Assembly: GCF_039655775.1 (NCBI RefSeq)
Contig: NZ_JBBYXJ010000001.1
Coordinates: forward strand, 1,116,001 to 1,180,000
Origin: Iodidimonas sp. SYSU 1G8
GTDB taxonomy: Bacteria; Pseudomonadota; Alphaproteobacteria; SMXS01
Direction: 5' to 3'
Length of the DNA stretch: 64,000 bases
The notes under the pieces were generated by a model. That model was given only the letters and a program-made list of their open reading frames with translations. It had not been told where the DNA came from and ran no database searches. The position numbers were made by a program, and so were the translations under genes. Of this stretch, positions 46,120 through 58,027 are shown in pieces (the first letter of the stretch is position 1; each line of letters opens with the position of its first letter).

Positions 46120-46359
46120 CTAAAGCTTGTTATGCGCGCCGTCGCACAGGGGCGATGCGCCCGTCTGCTTGCAGCCGCAGAACCACACCGTCATGTCCTT
46201 GGACGCCTTGTATTCCAGCGGCTCCAGCCCCGAACCCTTGTGCCTGCCATCGCAGAAGGGCTGCTTGGCGCTTTGGCCGCATGCGCACCACCAATAGCTC
46301 TTGCCCGCCTTCACGTCGATGGCGTAGGGCTCTTTCTGGGCTATGACCGGCTCAGTCAT
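46120..46359 (-). CDS. Double CDGSH iron-sulfur protein
   Basis: 79 residues with two CDGSH sites: C25-x-C27 ... C36-D-G-x-H40 and C61-x-C63 ... C72-D-G-x-H76. Each likely holds one [2Fe-2S] cluster with three Cys and one His. Bacterial double CDGSH proteins are small soluble redox or cluster carriers. It starts 141 bp from the divergent thrB. Confidence 0.93.
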   Translation of the reverse strand: MTEPVIAQKEPYAIDVKAGKSYWWCACGQSAKQPFCDGRHKGSGLEPLEYKASKDMTVWFCGCKQTGASPLCDGAHNKL

Positions 46360-46500
46360 GATGGTATGTCCCTTGCACTTCTATACAAACGACGCGTCGC
46401 AGCGGCATATTAGAGAACGCCATGGGTCAGGACAAGCACGCCCGGCCCGGCGCCCGCAATATCCCGCCGCACGCCCTCAGTAGCACGATTCCGAAGCAGC

Positions 46501-47463
46501 ATGGCCGTATATACGCACGTCGACGAAGAAGCCCTCGCTGACTTCCTCAGCCATTACGATACCGGCGCGGTCGTCGCGTTCAAGGGCATCGCCGAAGGCG
46601 TCGAGAATTCCAACTTCCTGCTGCAGACGGAAAACGGCAGCTACATCCTGACCCTGTACGAAAAGCGGGTGAAGCCGGGCGACCTGCCCTTCTTCCTCGG
46701 CCTGATGAGCCATCTGGCCGCCAAGGGCATCGCCTGCCCGACGCCGATCGTGGGCGATGACGGGGAGGCGCTGCGCGAGCTCTGCGGGCGTCCGGCGGCG
46801 CTGATCTCGTTCCTGCGCGGGCTTTCGGTCGTGCGGCCCACCATCGCCCACTGCGCCGGCATCGGCCGCGGCATGGCCGAGATGCACCGGGCCGTCGCCG
46901 ACTTCACCATGCCGCGCCCCAATGCGCTGGGCCTTGCCGGCTGGCACCAGCTGGCCGATGCCTGCCGCGACCAGGCGGAAGCCGTGCGCCCGGGACTGAT
47001 GGGACTGATCGACGACGAGCTGGCGTATCTGGACAAGGCGTGGCCAAGCCATCTGCCATCCGGCGTCATCCATGCCGACCTGTTCCCCGACAATGTCTTT
47101 TTCATGGGCGAGCGGCTGACCGGCCTGATCGACTTCTATTTCGCCTGCAACGATTTCCTGGCCTATGACCTGGCCATCGTCATGAACGCCTGGTGCTTCG
47201 AGCCGGACCGGGCGTTCAACGCCACCAAGGCGCGCCGCCTGCTGGCCGGCTATCAGGCCGTCCGGCCGCTGGAGAGAGACGAAACCGCCGCCCTGCCCGC
47301 CCTGGCGCGCGGCGCGGCGCTGCGCTTCCTGCTGACCCGGCTGTACGACTGGGTGAACCAGGTCGAGGGCGCGCTGGTGCGGCCCAAGGACCCGGGCGAG
47401 TATGTCGAGAAGCTGCTGTTCCACCGCCGGATCAAGAACCCCGGCGAATACGGGCTGAACTGA
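46501..47463 (+). CDS. thrB: Homoserine kinase, ThrB2 type
   Basis: A 320-residue kinase of the choline/aminoglycoside kinase fold. Marks: the start [24 protein letters not shown], the catalytic [11 protein letters not shown] and [18 protein letters not shown]. It phosphorylates homoserine, one step before threonine synthase (thrC at 50557). Its TGA overlaps the start of rnhA (TGATG). Confidence 0.96.
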   Translation: MAVYTHVDEEALADFLSHYDTGAVVAFKGIAEGVENSNFLLQTENGSYILTLYEKRVKPGDLPFFLGLMSHLAAKGIACPTPIVGDDGEALRELCGRPAALISFLRGLSVVRPTIAHCAGIGRGMAEMHRAVADFTMPRPNALGLAGWHQLADACRDQAEAVRPGLMGLIDDELAYLDKAWPSHLPSGVIHADLFPDNVFFMGERLTGLIDFYFACNDFLAYDLAIVMNAWCFEPDRAFNATKARRLLAGYQAVRPLERDETAALPALARGAALRFLLTRLYDWVNQVEGALVRPKDPGEYVEKLLFHRRIKNPGEYGLN

Positions 47464-47912
47464 TGGGACGGGTCACGATTCACACCGACGGCGCCTGCTC
47501 GGGCAATCCGGGTCCCGGCGGCTGGGGCGCGCTGCTGCAGTACAACGGCGCGGAGAAGGAAATCTGGGGCGGCGAGAAACCGACCACCAACAACCGCATG
47601 GAACTGATGGGCGCGATCAAGGCGCTGGAGGCGCTGAAAAAGCGCAGCGAGGTCGATCTCTACACCGACAGCACATATGTGCGCGACGGCATCACCAAAT
47701 GGATCCACAACTGGAAGCGGAACGGCTGGCGCACGGCCGACAAAAAGCCGGTGAAGAACGCCGAACTGTGGCAGGCGCTCGATGCCGCGATCCAGCAGCA
47801 TGACGTCGCCTGGCACTGGGTAAAAGGCCATTCAGGGCACGCCGAGAACGACCGGGCCGACGAACTGGCGCGGCGCGGTGTGGAAGAGGTTCGAAGTTCG
47901 GGCCAACCCTAA
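47463..47912 (+). CDS. rnhA: Ribonuclease HI
   Basis: 149 residues. The four acidic metal ligands D9 ([11 protein letters not shown]), E47 (NNRMELMGA), D69 (LYTDSTYV) and D133 (NDRADELA) are in place, plus the His of KGHSGH. It removes RNA from RNA-DNA hybrids. It is coupled to thrB and closes with an intrinsic terminator. Confidence 0.97.
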   Translation: MGRVTIHTDGACSGNPGPGGWGALLQYNGAEKEIWGGEKPTTNNRMELMGAIKALEALKKRSEVDLYTDSTYVRDGITKWIHNWKRNGWRTADKKPVKNAELWQALDAAIQQHDVAWHWVKGHSGHAENDRADELARRGVEEVRSSGQP

Positions 47913-47924
47913 CTCATTAAATGA

Positions 47925-47950
47925 AAAAAGGGGCGCCGGAGCGCCCCTTT
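47925..47950. terminator. Bidirectional intrinsic terminator between rnhA and the peroxiredoxin gene
   Basis: AAAAAGGGGCGC-CGGA-GCGCCCCTTT: a 7-bp GC stem (47930-47936 / 47941-47947) extended by A-T pairs, flanked by A on one side and T on the other. It can serve both convergent genes. Confidence 0.85.
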
Positions 47951-47975
47951 CCCATCGCCCGAGAGCGAAAAACCC

Positions 47976-48458
47976 TTAGAGCTGGCCCAGGGCCACTTCG
48001 GCGCTGGAATTCTGGAAGGCGCCGCCCTCTTCCGTGTTGAGGTGCGTCACCACGCCGTCTTCGGCGATCAGCGAGAAACGCTGCGAGCGGTGGCCGAGGC
48101 CGAGGCCGCTGAGGTCGAGCTCGAGGCCGAGCGCCTTGGTGAAGTTGCCGCTGCCGTCAGCCAGCATCACGACCTTCTCGCCCACGTTCTGGTCCTTGCC
48201 CCAGGCGTTCATCACGAACACGTCGTTCACGGCCATGCAGGCGATGACGTCGGCGCCCTTCGCCTTGATGGCGTCGGCGTTCTGGACGAAGCCAGGCAGG
48301 TGCTTGGCCGAGCAGGTCGGCGTGAACGCGCCGGGAACGGCGAAAAGGACAACTTTCTTGCCGCCGAACAGTTCGGCCGTGGTGATCGGGGCCGGACCCT
48401 TCTCGGTCATCTGGGTCAGCGTGCCTTCGGGGATCTTGTCACCAACTTTGATCGTCAT
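47976..48458 (-). CDS. Type II (Prx5-like) peroxiredoxin
   Basis: 160 residues. The peroxidatic Cys is C49 in PGAFTPTCSAKHLPGF. A second Cys, C74 (VIACMAVND), fits the type II layout of glutaredoxin- or thioredoxin-linked enzymes. It reduces hydroperoxides in the cytosol. Confidence 0.95.
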   Translation of the reverse strand: MTIKVGDKIPEGTLTQMTEKGPAPITTAELFGGKKVVLFAVPGAFTPTCSAKHLPGFVQNADAIKAKGADVIACMAVNDVFVMNAWGKDQNVGEKVVMLADGSGNFTKALGLELDLSGLGLGHRSQRFSLIAEDGVVTHLNTEEGGAFQNSSAEVALGQL

Positions 48459-48690
48459 GGGAATCTCCCTATTCCTTCGGAATCTCGAATATCGGCGCCG
48501 CCGGAATGGCGGCAGCGGCCGGGATCATAGCAGCAGCATGGGCGTAAATGTATGACGGAATCGCGCCGAAACGGATGGCACGGGATGGCTCCCGGAAACG
48601 TTTCGGAAAACACGGTATAGTACCCCCGGACGAGGGATTCTTTCCCGCCTGCCCCTTGAGCCCAACGCGAGAAGGCACACTTAAAAGACC

Positions 48691-49284
48691 ATGCCCCAGT
48701 ATCCCTTCGCCGCCGACCGCGCCGCCAAACCCGACTATCTTCGTGGCAAGCTGCTGCTCGCCATGCCCAACATGGGCGATCCACGCTTCGAACGGAGCGT
48801 GATCTGCCTGTGCGAGCATTCCCCGGAAGGCGCCATGGGCATCATCGTCAACCAGCCGGCGGATCACATCGCCTTCCCGGATCTGATGGAGCAGCTGAAT
48901 ATTCCCACGCCGGAAACCTGCGCGCCAGTCGGCATCTTCACCGGCGGTCCAGTCGAGCCGAACCGCGGCTTCGTGCTGCATTCGACGGACTATCTGCACG
49001 AGACCAGCCTGATCATCTCGGAGCTGGTCGCCCTGAGCGCCACGGTGGACATCCTGAAGGCGCTGGCGGCGGGCGAAGGCCCGCGGCACAGCCTGCTGGC
49101 CCTGGGATACGCGGGATGGGGGCCGGGTCAGCTCGAGGCGGAAATCCAGGACAATGCCTGGCTCCACACGGAAATCGACACAGACCTGCTGTTCGCCACC
49201 GAGGCGGCGCTGAAGTGGCCGCTGGGCATGGCGAAGCTGGGAATCGACCTGTCCATGCTGTCGCCGGTCGCTGGCCACGCCTGA
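48691..49284 (+). CDS. YqgE/AlgH family protein
   Basis: 197 residues. The family start LRGKLLLAMPNMGDPRFERSV, GAMGIIVNQP and GGPVEPNRGFVLH are present. Function of the family is not settled. The 232-bp gap upstream shows no other gene. Confidence 0.94.
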   Translation: MPQYPFAADRAAKPDYLRGKLLLAMPNMGDPRFERSVICLCEHSPEGAMGIIVNQPADHIAFPDLMEQLNIPTPETCAPVGIFTGGPVEPNRGFVLHSTDYLHETSLIISELVALSATVDILKALAAGEGPRHSLLALGYAGWGPGQLEAEIQDNAWLHTEIDTDLLFATEAALKWPLGMAKLGIDLSMLSPVAGHA

Positions 49285-49297
49285 GACGGCGTGTGGA

Positions 49298-50560
49298 TCA
49301 GGCGGCGAAGCGCCGCGTGATCGCGTCGTAGTCGGGCAGCTTCTTGAGCGGCCCGACTGCCGCCATGGTCGCCTTGCCCTCGCTGAGGATGAGACGCGCA
49401 GAGTCCGTCACCGCATCCATGGTGACGCTGTCGATGCGCGAGACGATTTCCTCCAGCGGGATCACCCGGCCGAACATCAGCAACTGACGCGCCATCTGCT
49501 CGACCCGTCCCGACGAGCTCTCCAACGCCATCAGCGTGCTGGCTTTCAGCTGGGCGCGGGCGCGGGCGAACTCGCGCGGTTCCACATGATCACCCATCTT
49601 GCGGACTTCGTCGGCGATGACGGTGACCAGTTCGTCGATCTGGTCCGGGCTGGTGCCCGCATAGATGCCGAACAGGCCGCCATCCATCAACGCGGCGGTG
49701 AAGGAATAGACCGAGTAGGCCAGACCTCGATTTTCGCGCACTTCCTGGAACAGGCGCGAGGACATGCCATCGCCCAGAATGGTCGACATGATCTGAAGCG
49801 CGAAGAAGCGGTCGTCGGTGAAGGCGACGCCCGGAAAACCGAAGGTCAGATGGACCTGTTCGAATTTGCGGTCGCAGCGCGCCTCGCCGCCGCGATATTC
49901 GGCCAGCGGCACCTCGTCGCGCTTGTTGGGCTTCAAATCGCCGAACTGACGGGTCGCGAGGTCCACCAGTTCGGCATGATCAATGCGGCCCGCGGCGGCG
50001 ACGACCATGGAATCGGCGGCGTAGTGCTGTCCCATGTAACCGGCCAGACCATCGCGCGAAAAAGCGGAGACGGTTTCAACCGTGCCGAGGATGGGGCGGC
50101 CGACGGCCTGATCGGGATACGCGGCTTCCTGCAACAGGTCGAAGACCAGATCGTCGGGCGTGTCCTGGACTTCGCCGATTTCCTGGATCACGACACCGCG
50201 CTCGCGCTCCAGCTCGACGGGATCGAAGGTCGAGCGCTGCAGGATGTCGCCCAGCAGATCGACGGCCAGCGGCACGTCGTCGCCCAGCACGCGGGCGTAA
50301 TAGGCGGTCTGCTCGCGCGACGTATAGGCGTTCAGATGCCCGCCCACATCCTCGATCGCCTCGGCGATATCGCGGGCCGAGCGGGTGGTGGTGCCCTTGA
50401 AGGCCATATGTTCGAGCATATGCGAGACGCCGTTCTGCTCGGCGGATTCGGCGCGCGCGCCGACGCCGACCCAGACGCCGATGGAGGTTGTCTGCAGCCG
50501 GTCCATCGCCTCGGTGACGACGCGCAGGCCATTGGGGAGTGTGGTGATTTCAACGCTCAT
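49298..50560 (-). CDS. M16 family zinc peptidase
   Basis: 420 residues. The inverted zinc motif HxxEH is in HMLEHMAFKGT and a distal Glu lies about 77 residues on in the stretch around ELERERGVVIQEIGE. The C-terminal half is the non-catalytic M16 domain. It is a cytosolic or periplasmic processing peptidase (no clear signal). It is translationally coupled to thrC (ATGA at 50557-50560). Confidence 0.95.
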   Translation of the reverse strand: MSVEITTLPNGLRVVTEAMDRLQTTSIGVWVGVGARAESAEQNGVSHMLEHMAFKGTTTRSARDIAEAIEDVGGHLNAYTSREQTAYYARVLGDDVPLAVDLLGDILQRSTFDPVELERERGVVIQEIGEVQDTPDDLVFDLLQEAAYPDQAVGRPILGTVETVSAFSRDGLAGYMGQHYAADSMVVAAAGRIDHAELVDLATRQFGDLKPNKRDEVPLAEYRGGEARCDRKFEQVHLTFGFPGVAFTDDRFFALQIMSTILGDGMSSRLFQEVRENRGLAYSVYSFTAALMDGGLFGIYAGTSPDQIDELVTVIADEVRKMGDHVEPREFARARAQLKASTLMALESSSGRVEQMARQLLMFGRVIPLEEIVSRIDSVTMDAVTDSARLILSEGKATMAAVGPLKKLPDYDAITRRFAA

Positions 50561-51957
50561 TGCGTCAGTGCACCTATGTGATCCTGAACCGACTTCAAGT
50601 CGTTCGGTAAAATTTCGTAGCGTTCGGGCCGGGTCAGGAGATCGGCAAGATGCGGCGGCAGGCCGGGATAGATTCCGCTGGCGGCCTGGACCGCATCGGG
50701 GAATTTCGCCGGATGGGCCGTGGCGAGGGAAACCAGCGGAACCTCGGGACCGGTCCGCAGCTTGCGCCCCGCGGCAACGCCAACGGCGGTGTGCGGATCG
50801 ATCAGCGTGGCGTTGTGCCGCAGGACATGGGCAATGGTCGCCCGTGTCTCGTCCTCGTCGATACGCGTGGCCGCGAACAGGCGCGAGGCATCCGTCACCT
50901 GGCCGTTGCCGATGGCCAGCCTGCCTGTGGCCGCGAAATCATCCATCAGCGCCGCGATGCGTGCGCCATCGCCGCCATAGAGATCGAACAGCAGACGCTC
51001 GAAATTGCTGGAGACCTGGATATCCATGCTAGGGCTGATGGTCGGCTGCACCGTGCCGCGGCTGTAGTCGCCGCTGCGCAGCGCGCGCGAGAGGATGTCG
51101 TTCACATTGGTGGCGACGATGAGCTTGTTGACGGGAGCGCCCATGCGGGACGCCACGTAGCCGGCGAAGACGTCGCCGAAATTCCCGGTGGGAACCGAGA
51201 AGTCGATCCGGCGTCCGTCGTGACCGCCCAGCGCGAGCGACGCCTGGAAATAGTAGACCACCTGCGCCAGAACCCGCGCCCAGTTGATGGAATTGACCGC
51301 GGCGAGATTCAGCCGGTCGCGGAAGGCGTGGTCGTTGAACATGGCCTTCACCAACGCCTGACAATCGTCGAACGTGCCCTGCACGGCGATGTTGTAGACG
51401 TTGGCGGATGGCACCGAGGTCATCTGCCGGCGCTGCACCTCGGACACGCGGCCGTGCGGATGGAGCATGAAGATGGTGACGTTCTCGCGGTCGCGGCAAG
51501 CCTCGATGGCCGCGGAGCCGGTATCACCCGAAGTGGCGCCGACAACGGTGATCCGCTCGCCCCGCTTCTTCAGGATATGCTCGAACAGGCGGCCAAGCAG
51601 CTGGAGCGCCACGTCCTTGAAGGCCAGGGTCGGGCCATGGAAAAGCTCAAGAAGCCATTCACCGGCGTCGAGCTGGCGCAGGGGCGTGACCGCCGCCTGA
51701 TGGAATACGCCCGGGACGGCATAGGTTTCGTGAACGATGGCCGCAAAGTCATCCTCGGAGATGCCATCGACGAAGGGACGCATCACCTCGACGGCGACAT
51801 CCGCGTAGGACAGAGATTCCCAGCGGCGCAGTTCATCCGGCGCGATCGCCGGCCAGGATTCGGGCACGTACAGGCCGCCATCGCGCGCCAGACCGGCCAA
51901 TACCACATCCTCGAAGCCCAGCGCGGCCGCCGCGCCGCGCGTGCTGACATAACGCAT
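50557..51957 (-). CDS. thrC: Threonine synthase
   Basis: 466 residues. The PLP lysine is K114 in GPTLAFKDVALQ. GATSGDTGSAAIEACR is the cofactor loop. The long form typical of proteobacteria. It converts phosphohomoserine to threonine. It sits 3 bp after the SURF1 gene, so it belongs to the oxidase transcript, and thrB is in a different unit. Confidence 0.97.
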   Translation of the reverse strand: MRYVSTRGAAAALGFEDVVLAGLARDGGLYVPESWPAIAPDELRRWESLSYADVAVEVMRPFVDGISEDDFAAIVHETYAVPGVFHQAAVTPLRQLDAGEWLLELFHGPTLAFKDVALQLLGRLFEHILKKRGERITVVGATSGDTGSAAIEACRDRENVTIFMLHPHGRVSEVQRRQMTSVPSANVYNIAVQGTFDDCQALVKAMFNDHAFRDRLNLAAVNSINWARVLAQVVYYFQASLALGGHDGRRIDFSVPTGNFGDVFAGYVASRMGAPVNKLIVATNVNDILSRALRSGDYSRGTVQPTISPSMDIQVSSNFERLLFDLYGGDGARIAALMDDFAATGRLAIGNGQVTDASRLFAATRIDEDETRATIAHVLRHNATLIDPHTAVGVAAGRKLRTGPEVPLVSLATAHPAKFPDAVQAASGIYPGLPPHLADLLTRPERYEILPNDLKSVQDHIGALTQ

Positions 51958-51960
51958 CGA

Positions 51961-52677
51961 TCAGTCTTTCCGCCGGTGATAGAGAACGAAGATCACCAGC
52001 GCCGTGATGGCGAAGGCGAACCATTGGAGCGCATAGGACAGATGGGGATCCTGAAGCTTCAGGACCGTCTGCCCGCCCTTGGGCCAGCCGCCCGGGTTGA
52101 GGGTCTCGTCGGCCTCGACGAAGACCGGCAGGGTCTTGAGGCCATGAGCCCGCGCCATGTGGGCGAGATCGCCCTCGAAGAACAGTTTCTTTTCCAGATC
52201 GGCGGGCGGAATGAAGTGGCGGGCCAGCCATTTCTGCTGCCAGGGCAGGCGGACGAGGCCGGTGACCGTCACCGTGCCGGATACGAGGCCATCGGGCCGC
52301 GCCTCGGGCGCGCGCTGCTCGTAGGGCACCCAGCCGCGATTGACCAGAACGACCGTGCCGTCGTCGCGGCGCAGGGGCGTGATGACCTGCCAGCCGAAAT
52401 TGCCGTTGCCGGACTGGGCCTGGAGATAGCTCTCCTTGTCGTGGAGGAACTCGCCCGTCACGGTGACGTGGCGGTACTCCCAGTCGTCAGGCACCTCGAT
52501 GGCCGATGGCAGCGGCGTCGCCGGCAACTCGACCCGCTGCTCGATCTTGTCGACCAGATCATGCTTCCAGACCATGCGCTGGAGCTGCCAGATACCGCAG
52601 GCGGCACACACGAGGACCGCCGCCACCGTGATCAGGGTCGGGATGAATTTTGGCTTCTGCAGAAAGAGTGCTGTCAT
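51961..52677 (-). CDS. SURF1 family cytochrome oxidase assembly protein
   Basis: 238 residues with two membrane helices at the ends (PTLITVAAVLVCAACGIWQL; YALQWFAFAITALVIFVLY). The family marks GIWQLQRMVWK, VLVNRGWVPYE, and the final HLSYALQWFAFA are seen. It helps deliver haem a to the oxidase. Confidence 0.95.
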   Translation of the reverse strand: MTALFLQKPKFIPTLITVAAVLVCAACGIWQLQRMVWKHDLVDKIEQRVELPATPLPSAIEVPDDWEYRHVTVTGEFLHDKESYLQAQSGNGNFGWQVITPLRRDDGTVVLVNRGWVPYEQRAPEARPDGLVSGTVTVTGLVRLPWQQKWLARHFIPPADLEKKLFFEGDLAHMARAHGLKTLPVFVEADETLNPGGWPKGGQTVLKLQDPHLSYALQWFAFAITALVIFVLYHRRKD

Positions 52678-52693
52678 GATCCCTAAAACAGTT

Positions 52694-52718
52694 TCGGTCC
52701 CGCCGAAGGCGGGACCGA
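52694..52718 (-). terminator. Hairpin between ctaE and the SURF1 gene
   Basis: TCGGTCCCGCC-GAA-GGCGGGACCGA is an 11-bp perfect stem. On the minus strand it is followed by AACTGTTTT, a weak U tract. It may reduce rather than end transcription into SURF1-thrC. Confidence 0.6.
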
Positions 52719-52749
52719 CTGCAAACAGAAAACTGGTGTGTGACGGCGA

Positions 52750-53568
52750 TTAATGGGCCGGACCGCCAGCGCCCTGACCACCGATGTAGATGACCAGGAA
52801 GAGGAAGAGCCACACCACGTCGACGAAGTGCCAATACCAGGCCGAGGCCTCGAAGCCGAAGTGCCGCTCGGGGGTGAAGTGGCCCCGGTAGGCGCGGATC
52901 AGGCAGACCGCCAGCATGATGGTGCCGACGAGCACGTGGAAACCGTGGAAGCCGGTCGCCAGGAAGAAGGTCGAGGCGTAGATGCCATCGGTGAAGCCGA
53001 ACGCGGCATGGCTGTATTCATAGGCCTGAACGACACTGAACAGCGCCCCGAGCAGGATCGTGCACCACAGGCCCTGCTTCAGGCCCTTGCGATCACCTTC
53101 GATCAGCGCGTGATGCGCCCAGGTCACGGTCGTGCCGGACAGCAGCAGGATGAGGGTATTGATGAAGGGCAGATGCCACGGATCGAAGGTCTGGATGCCT
53201 TCCGGCGGCCAGGTGCCGCCGATGAAGTGAGTCGGATAGATCGCGGCGTTGAAATAGGCCCAGAACCAGGCGACGAAGAACATCACCTCGGAGGCGATGA
53301 ACAGGATCATGCCGTAGCGCTGATGCAGCGCGACGACCGGCGTGTGATGGCCGGCATGCGCCTCGTTGATCACGTCGCTCCACCAGACAAACATGGTGTA
53401 GAGCACGCCCAGACCGCCGATCGCCCACAGCCAGGGACCGACGATATTGTGCCAGTCGAGCGCGCCGCCGAGAGCGAGGACGAAGACGCTGACCGAGCCC
53501 ATGAACGGCCAGAGGCTGGGGTCGACGAGATGGTAGTCGTGATTGGGTTTGGCGTGCGCGTCGGCCAT
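52750..53568 (-). CDS. ctaE: Cytochrome c oxidase subunit III
   Basis: 272 residues with about seven membrane helices. Marks: [14 protein letters not shown] at the start, [32 protein letters not shown] and [16 protein letters not shown] near the end. Part of the aa3 proton-pumping terminal oxidase. Confidence 0.97.
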   Translation of the reverse strand: MADAHAKPNHDYHLVDPSLWPFMGSVSVFVLALGGALDWHNIVGPWLWAIGGLGVLYTMFVWWSDVINEAHAGHHTPVVALHQRYGMILFIASEVMFFVAWFWAYFNAAIYPTHFIGGTWPPEGIQTFDPWHLPFINTLILLLSGTTVTWAHHALIEGDRKGLKQGLWCTILLGALFSVVQAYEYSHAAFGFTDGIYASTFFLATGFHGFHVLVGTIMLAVCLIRAYRGHFTPERHFGFEASAWYWHFVDVVWLFLFLVIYIGGQGAGGPAH

Positions 53569-53585
53569 GGTTATCCCCTGCTCGC

Positions 53586-54206
53586 TTATTGCACGGCCGC
53601 GGTCTTGTCCGCGGCCTCCTGAGTTTGGTTGTAGAAGGTGTACGACAGCGTGATGGAGGTGACGTCCTGCATGTTGCTGTCGGCCATGAAGGCGGGATCA
53701 ATAAAGAAGCTCACAGGCATGTCAACCTTCTGTCCCGGCTGCAGCGTCTGTTCGGTGAAACAGAAGCATTCCACCTTGGTGAAGTAGGCACCAGCCTTGG
53801 GCGGCGTGACATTGAACACGGCCATGCCCGTCACCGGCTTGTCGGAGCGATTCTCGGCCCTGTAGAAGGCCAGCTTGTTCTCGCCGACCTTGAGATCCAT
53901 GGAGTACTGCTCGGGCTTGAAGGTCCATGGCAGATTCGACGCGGTGTCGGCGTTGAAGCGCACCTTCACCTCGCGGTCGAAAATCTGGTCCGGCGTGGCA
54001 TCGGCGCGCATGGGGGTGCCGCCATAACCGGTCACCCGGCAGAAGATCTCATAGAGCGGCACCGAGGCGTAGGCGAGGCCAAGCATGCCCACCACGACGC
54101 TCGACAGGACGATGACCGTCCGGCGGTTACGATTACTGCCCCCAGATATTGCCGCCTCCCGCCATTTTCGCGATGGATGCGAGATAGAACAGAACCACCA
54201 GCACAA
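53586..54206 (-). CDS. ctaG: Cytochrome c oxidase assembly protein CtaG (Cox11)
   Basis: Copper chaperone for CuB. One membrane helix ([20 protein letters not shown]) and a periplasmic beta domain with the copper pair in VECFCFTEQ, plus the conserved [13 protein letters not shown]. The only in-frame ATG before the helix is at 54206, which gives 206 residues but overlaps the small upstream gene by 74 bp. See findings on this start. Confidence 0.92.
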   Translation of the reverse strand: MCWWFCSISHPSRKWREAAISGGSNRNRRTVIVLSSVVVGMLGLAYASVPLYEIFCRVTGYGGTPMRADATPDQIFDREVKVRFNADTASNLPWTFKPEQYSMDLKVGENKLAFYRAENRSDKPVTGMAVFNVTPPKAGAYFTKVECFCFTEQTLQPGQKVDMPVSFFIDPAFMADSNMQDVTSITLSYTFYNQTQEAADKTAAVQ

Positions 54207-54270
54207 ACAGCACGCCGGCGATCGCCCAGTTGCGGGCGCGGCGCTTCTTGTGCTCTTCGGACAATGGCAT
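54133..54270 (-). CDS. Small single-helix membrane protein (CoxF-like)
   Basis: 45 residues: a basic N-terminus (SEEHKKRRARNWA), one helix ([20 protein letters not shown]) and a short glycine-rich end. Such a gene stands between ctaB and ctaG in many alphaproteobacteria and is called CoxF. It starts with TGATG at the ctaB stop (54270). Confidence 0.8.
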   Translation of the reverse strand: MPLSEEHKKRRARNWAIAGVLFVLVVLFYLASIAKMAGGGNIWGQ

Positions 54271-55196
54271 CAGCTCAACCCCACCAGTTTCTCGACCAAG
54301 AGCGCCGCGAAGAGCGCGAACAGGTAGAGGATCGAGAACAGGAACAGCCGGCGCGGCTGGGTCATGTCCTCGCCGCGCCACACGCGCCATGCCAGGACGA
54401 GGAACCCCGCGCCGAGGACCGACGAGACGGCGCCATAGAGGGTGCCGGCCATGCCGAGCAGGCTCGGGCTGATGGCGAGCGGCACCAGCAGGACGCTGTA
54501 GATGAGGATCTGCTTGCGCGTCTCGCGCTGACCGGAGACGACCGGCAGCATGGGAACGCCGACCTTTTCGTAATCGCCCTTGGCGAACAGCGAGAGCGCC
54601 CAGAAATGCGGCGGGGTCCACATGAAGATGATGGCGAAGAGCAGCAGCGGCTCCCAACTGACCGTTCCGGTCACGGCGGCCCAGCCGATCACCGGCGGCA
54701 ACGCCCCGGAGGCGCCGCCGATGACGATGTTCTGCGCCGTCCGGCGCTTGAGCCACATGGTGTAGACGACCACGTAGAACAGGATCGTGAACGCCAGCAG
54801 CGCGGCCGAGAGCACGTTGATGAACAGGCCGAGCACGACCACGGAGCCGACCGACAGAGCGACGCCGAAACCGAGCGCGTCGCCATCGGTGAGCCGACCG
54901 GCCGGAATAGGCCTGCCCTTGGTGCGCGACATGACGGCATCGATGTCGGAATCGTACCACATGTTGAGCGCGCCCGAGGCGCCGGCACCCACGGCGATGC
55001 ACAGGATCGCCAGGATCGCCAGGACCGGGTGGATGTCGCCGGGCGCCGCGACCAGCCCGACGAGGCCGGTGAAGACGACGAGAGACATCACCCTGGGCTT
55101 CAGCAGCGCGAGGTAGTCACCGACACGCGGATGCATGTCGGTGACGATCCCCGGAGCGTCGTTGGACTGGACCGATGCGATTGCCGCGTCGGACAC
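54270..55196 (-). CDS. ctaB: Protohaem IX farnesyltransferase
   Basis: A 308-residue polytopic prenyltransferase that makes haem O. Marks: [16 protein letters not shown], the Mg-diphosphate motif [21 protein letters not shown] and [12 protein letters not shown]. Placed 14 bp after ctaD. Confidence 0.97.
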   Translation of the reverse strand: MSDAAIASVQSNDAPGIVTDMHPRVGDYLALLKPRVMSLVVFTGLVGLVAAPGDIHPVLAILAILCIAVGAGASGALNMWYDSDIDAVMSRTKGRPIPAGRLTDGDALGFGVALSVGSVVVLGLFINVLSAALLAFTILFYVVVYTMWLKRRTAQNIVIGGASGALPPVIGWAAVTGTVSWEPLLLFAIIFMWTPPHFWALSLFAKGDYEKVGVPMLPVVSGQRETRKQILIYSVLLVPLAISPSLLGMAGTLYGAVSSVLGAGFLVLAWRVWRGEDMTQPRRLFLFSILYLFALFAALLVEKLVGLS

Positions 55197-55210
55197 GTCG
55201 TTTCTCCCGA

Positions 55211-56857
<1,647 letters not shown>

Positions 56858-56873
56858 CTAATTCCGGCGCGGA

Positions 56874-57773
56874 TTACTCCGCGTGCCCCGTGTTGAGGGC
56901 AAGAGTCTTGGTCTCGGCCGCGCCACTGTCGGCGGCCTTCGTCGTCGCCAGCCAGGCCTCGTACTCCGCCTTCGACACGACATCGACGGTAATCGGCATG
57001 TAGGCATGGCGCTGGCCGCACAATTCGGAGCACTGGCCATAGTAGCGCCCTTCCATGCCCGGCAGTACGCGGAACCAGCGCTCGTTCAGACGGCCGGGAA
57101 CGGCGTCGACCTTCACGCCGAAGGACGGGATGGTCCACGAATGGATCACGTCCTGCGGGTTGGCCGTCACCTGGAGCCGGATCACGGTGTTGACCGGGAT
57201 GACGATATGGTTGTCGACGGTCAGCAGGCGGGGCTGGCCCGGTTTCAGGTCCGCTTCCTCGACCAGGATGGAGGAGAAGGACACTTCTTCTTCCGGATAC
57301 TCATATTCCCAGTACCAGCGGTTGCCGGTGACCTTCAGCACGATCTCCTCGGCTTCGGGAGCGACGCCCGAATAGGCCGCGAGATCCGCCGGCGGCGCAT
57401 CCTGGAAATACACGGCGCGCACGCTGATGATGCCGATGATCGCGACGATGATGGTGGGCACCACCGTCCAGACCACCTCGATCATGGTGTTGTGCGAGGT
57501 GCGGCTGGGAACCGGGTTGGCCTTCGCGCGGAACCTGAAGAGCGTGTAGGCCATCAGCGCGGCGACGATCACCGAGATGACGACGATCAACGGCATGAGG
57601 ATGTCGTTGTGGAACCATTCGATTTCCACCTTCACATCGGTCGCGGCGACCTGGAAACCGAGCTGCCAGGGTTTGGGCTCGCCTTTCGTCACGATGTCGG
57701 CGAAAGCCGCGCCGGGCGCGGCAAGGGAGAGGAGCGAGCTCAGAGCGGCCGCCATTGTTTTTACTTTAGACAT
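56874..57773 (-). CDS. ctaC: Cytochrome c oxidase subunit II
   Basis: 299 residues. A signal-like start (ALSSLLSLAAPGAAFA), two helices and a cupredoxin domain with the CuA motif GQCSELCGQRHAYMP. Receives electrons from cytochrome c. First gene of the cluster; its promoter must lie in the 254-bp divergent gap to tldD (57774-58027), where I see no clear boxes. Confidence 0.97.
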   Translation of the reverse strand: MSKVKTMAAALSSLLSLAAPGAAFADIVTKGEPKPWQLGFQVAATDVKVEIEWFHNDILMPLIVVISVIVAALMAYTLFRFRAKANPVPSRTSHNTMIEVVWTVVPTIIVAIIGIISVRAVYFQDAPPADLAAYSGVAPEAEEIVLKVTGNRWYWEYEYPEEEVSFSSILVEEADLKPGQPRLLTVDNHIVIPVNTVIRLQVTANPQDVIHSWTIPSFGVKVDAVPGRLNERWFRVLPGMEGRYYGQCSELCGQRHAYMPITVDVVSKAEYEAWLATTKAADSGAAETKTLALNTGHAE

Positions 57774-58027
57774 TCTCGTCCTTCGGTTCGCAAAGGTCCC
57801 GGCCGGGGGGCCTGAAAAGTCGGCGCGACACTACACCCAGTGTTTTGCCTTCACAACCGGTTATCGAGCCTCGCAAGGCCCGTTGGCAAGCACAATTCAC
57901 GGGCAATGGGTGTACATCGGAATGGCGTCTCTGGCTCTGTGCGGAAGGCGCATAATTGATGGTCGAAATGCGCATGGTGCCGGTCCATATTAGGGATCAC
58001 AGACGCTTGAATGATCGGAAATCCCCC

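Noticed and set aside
48459-48690. Search for a small gene or RNA in the gap before YqgE
   Set aside because: A GC-rich hairpin-like patch is present near 48495-48525, but no coding frame with start signal and no known RNA pattern was found.
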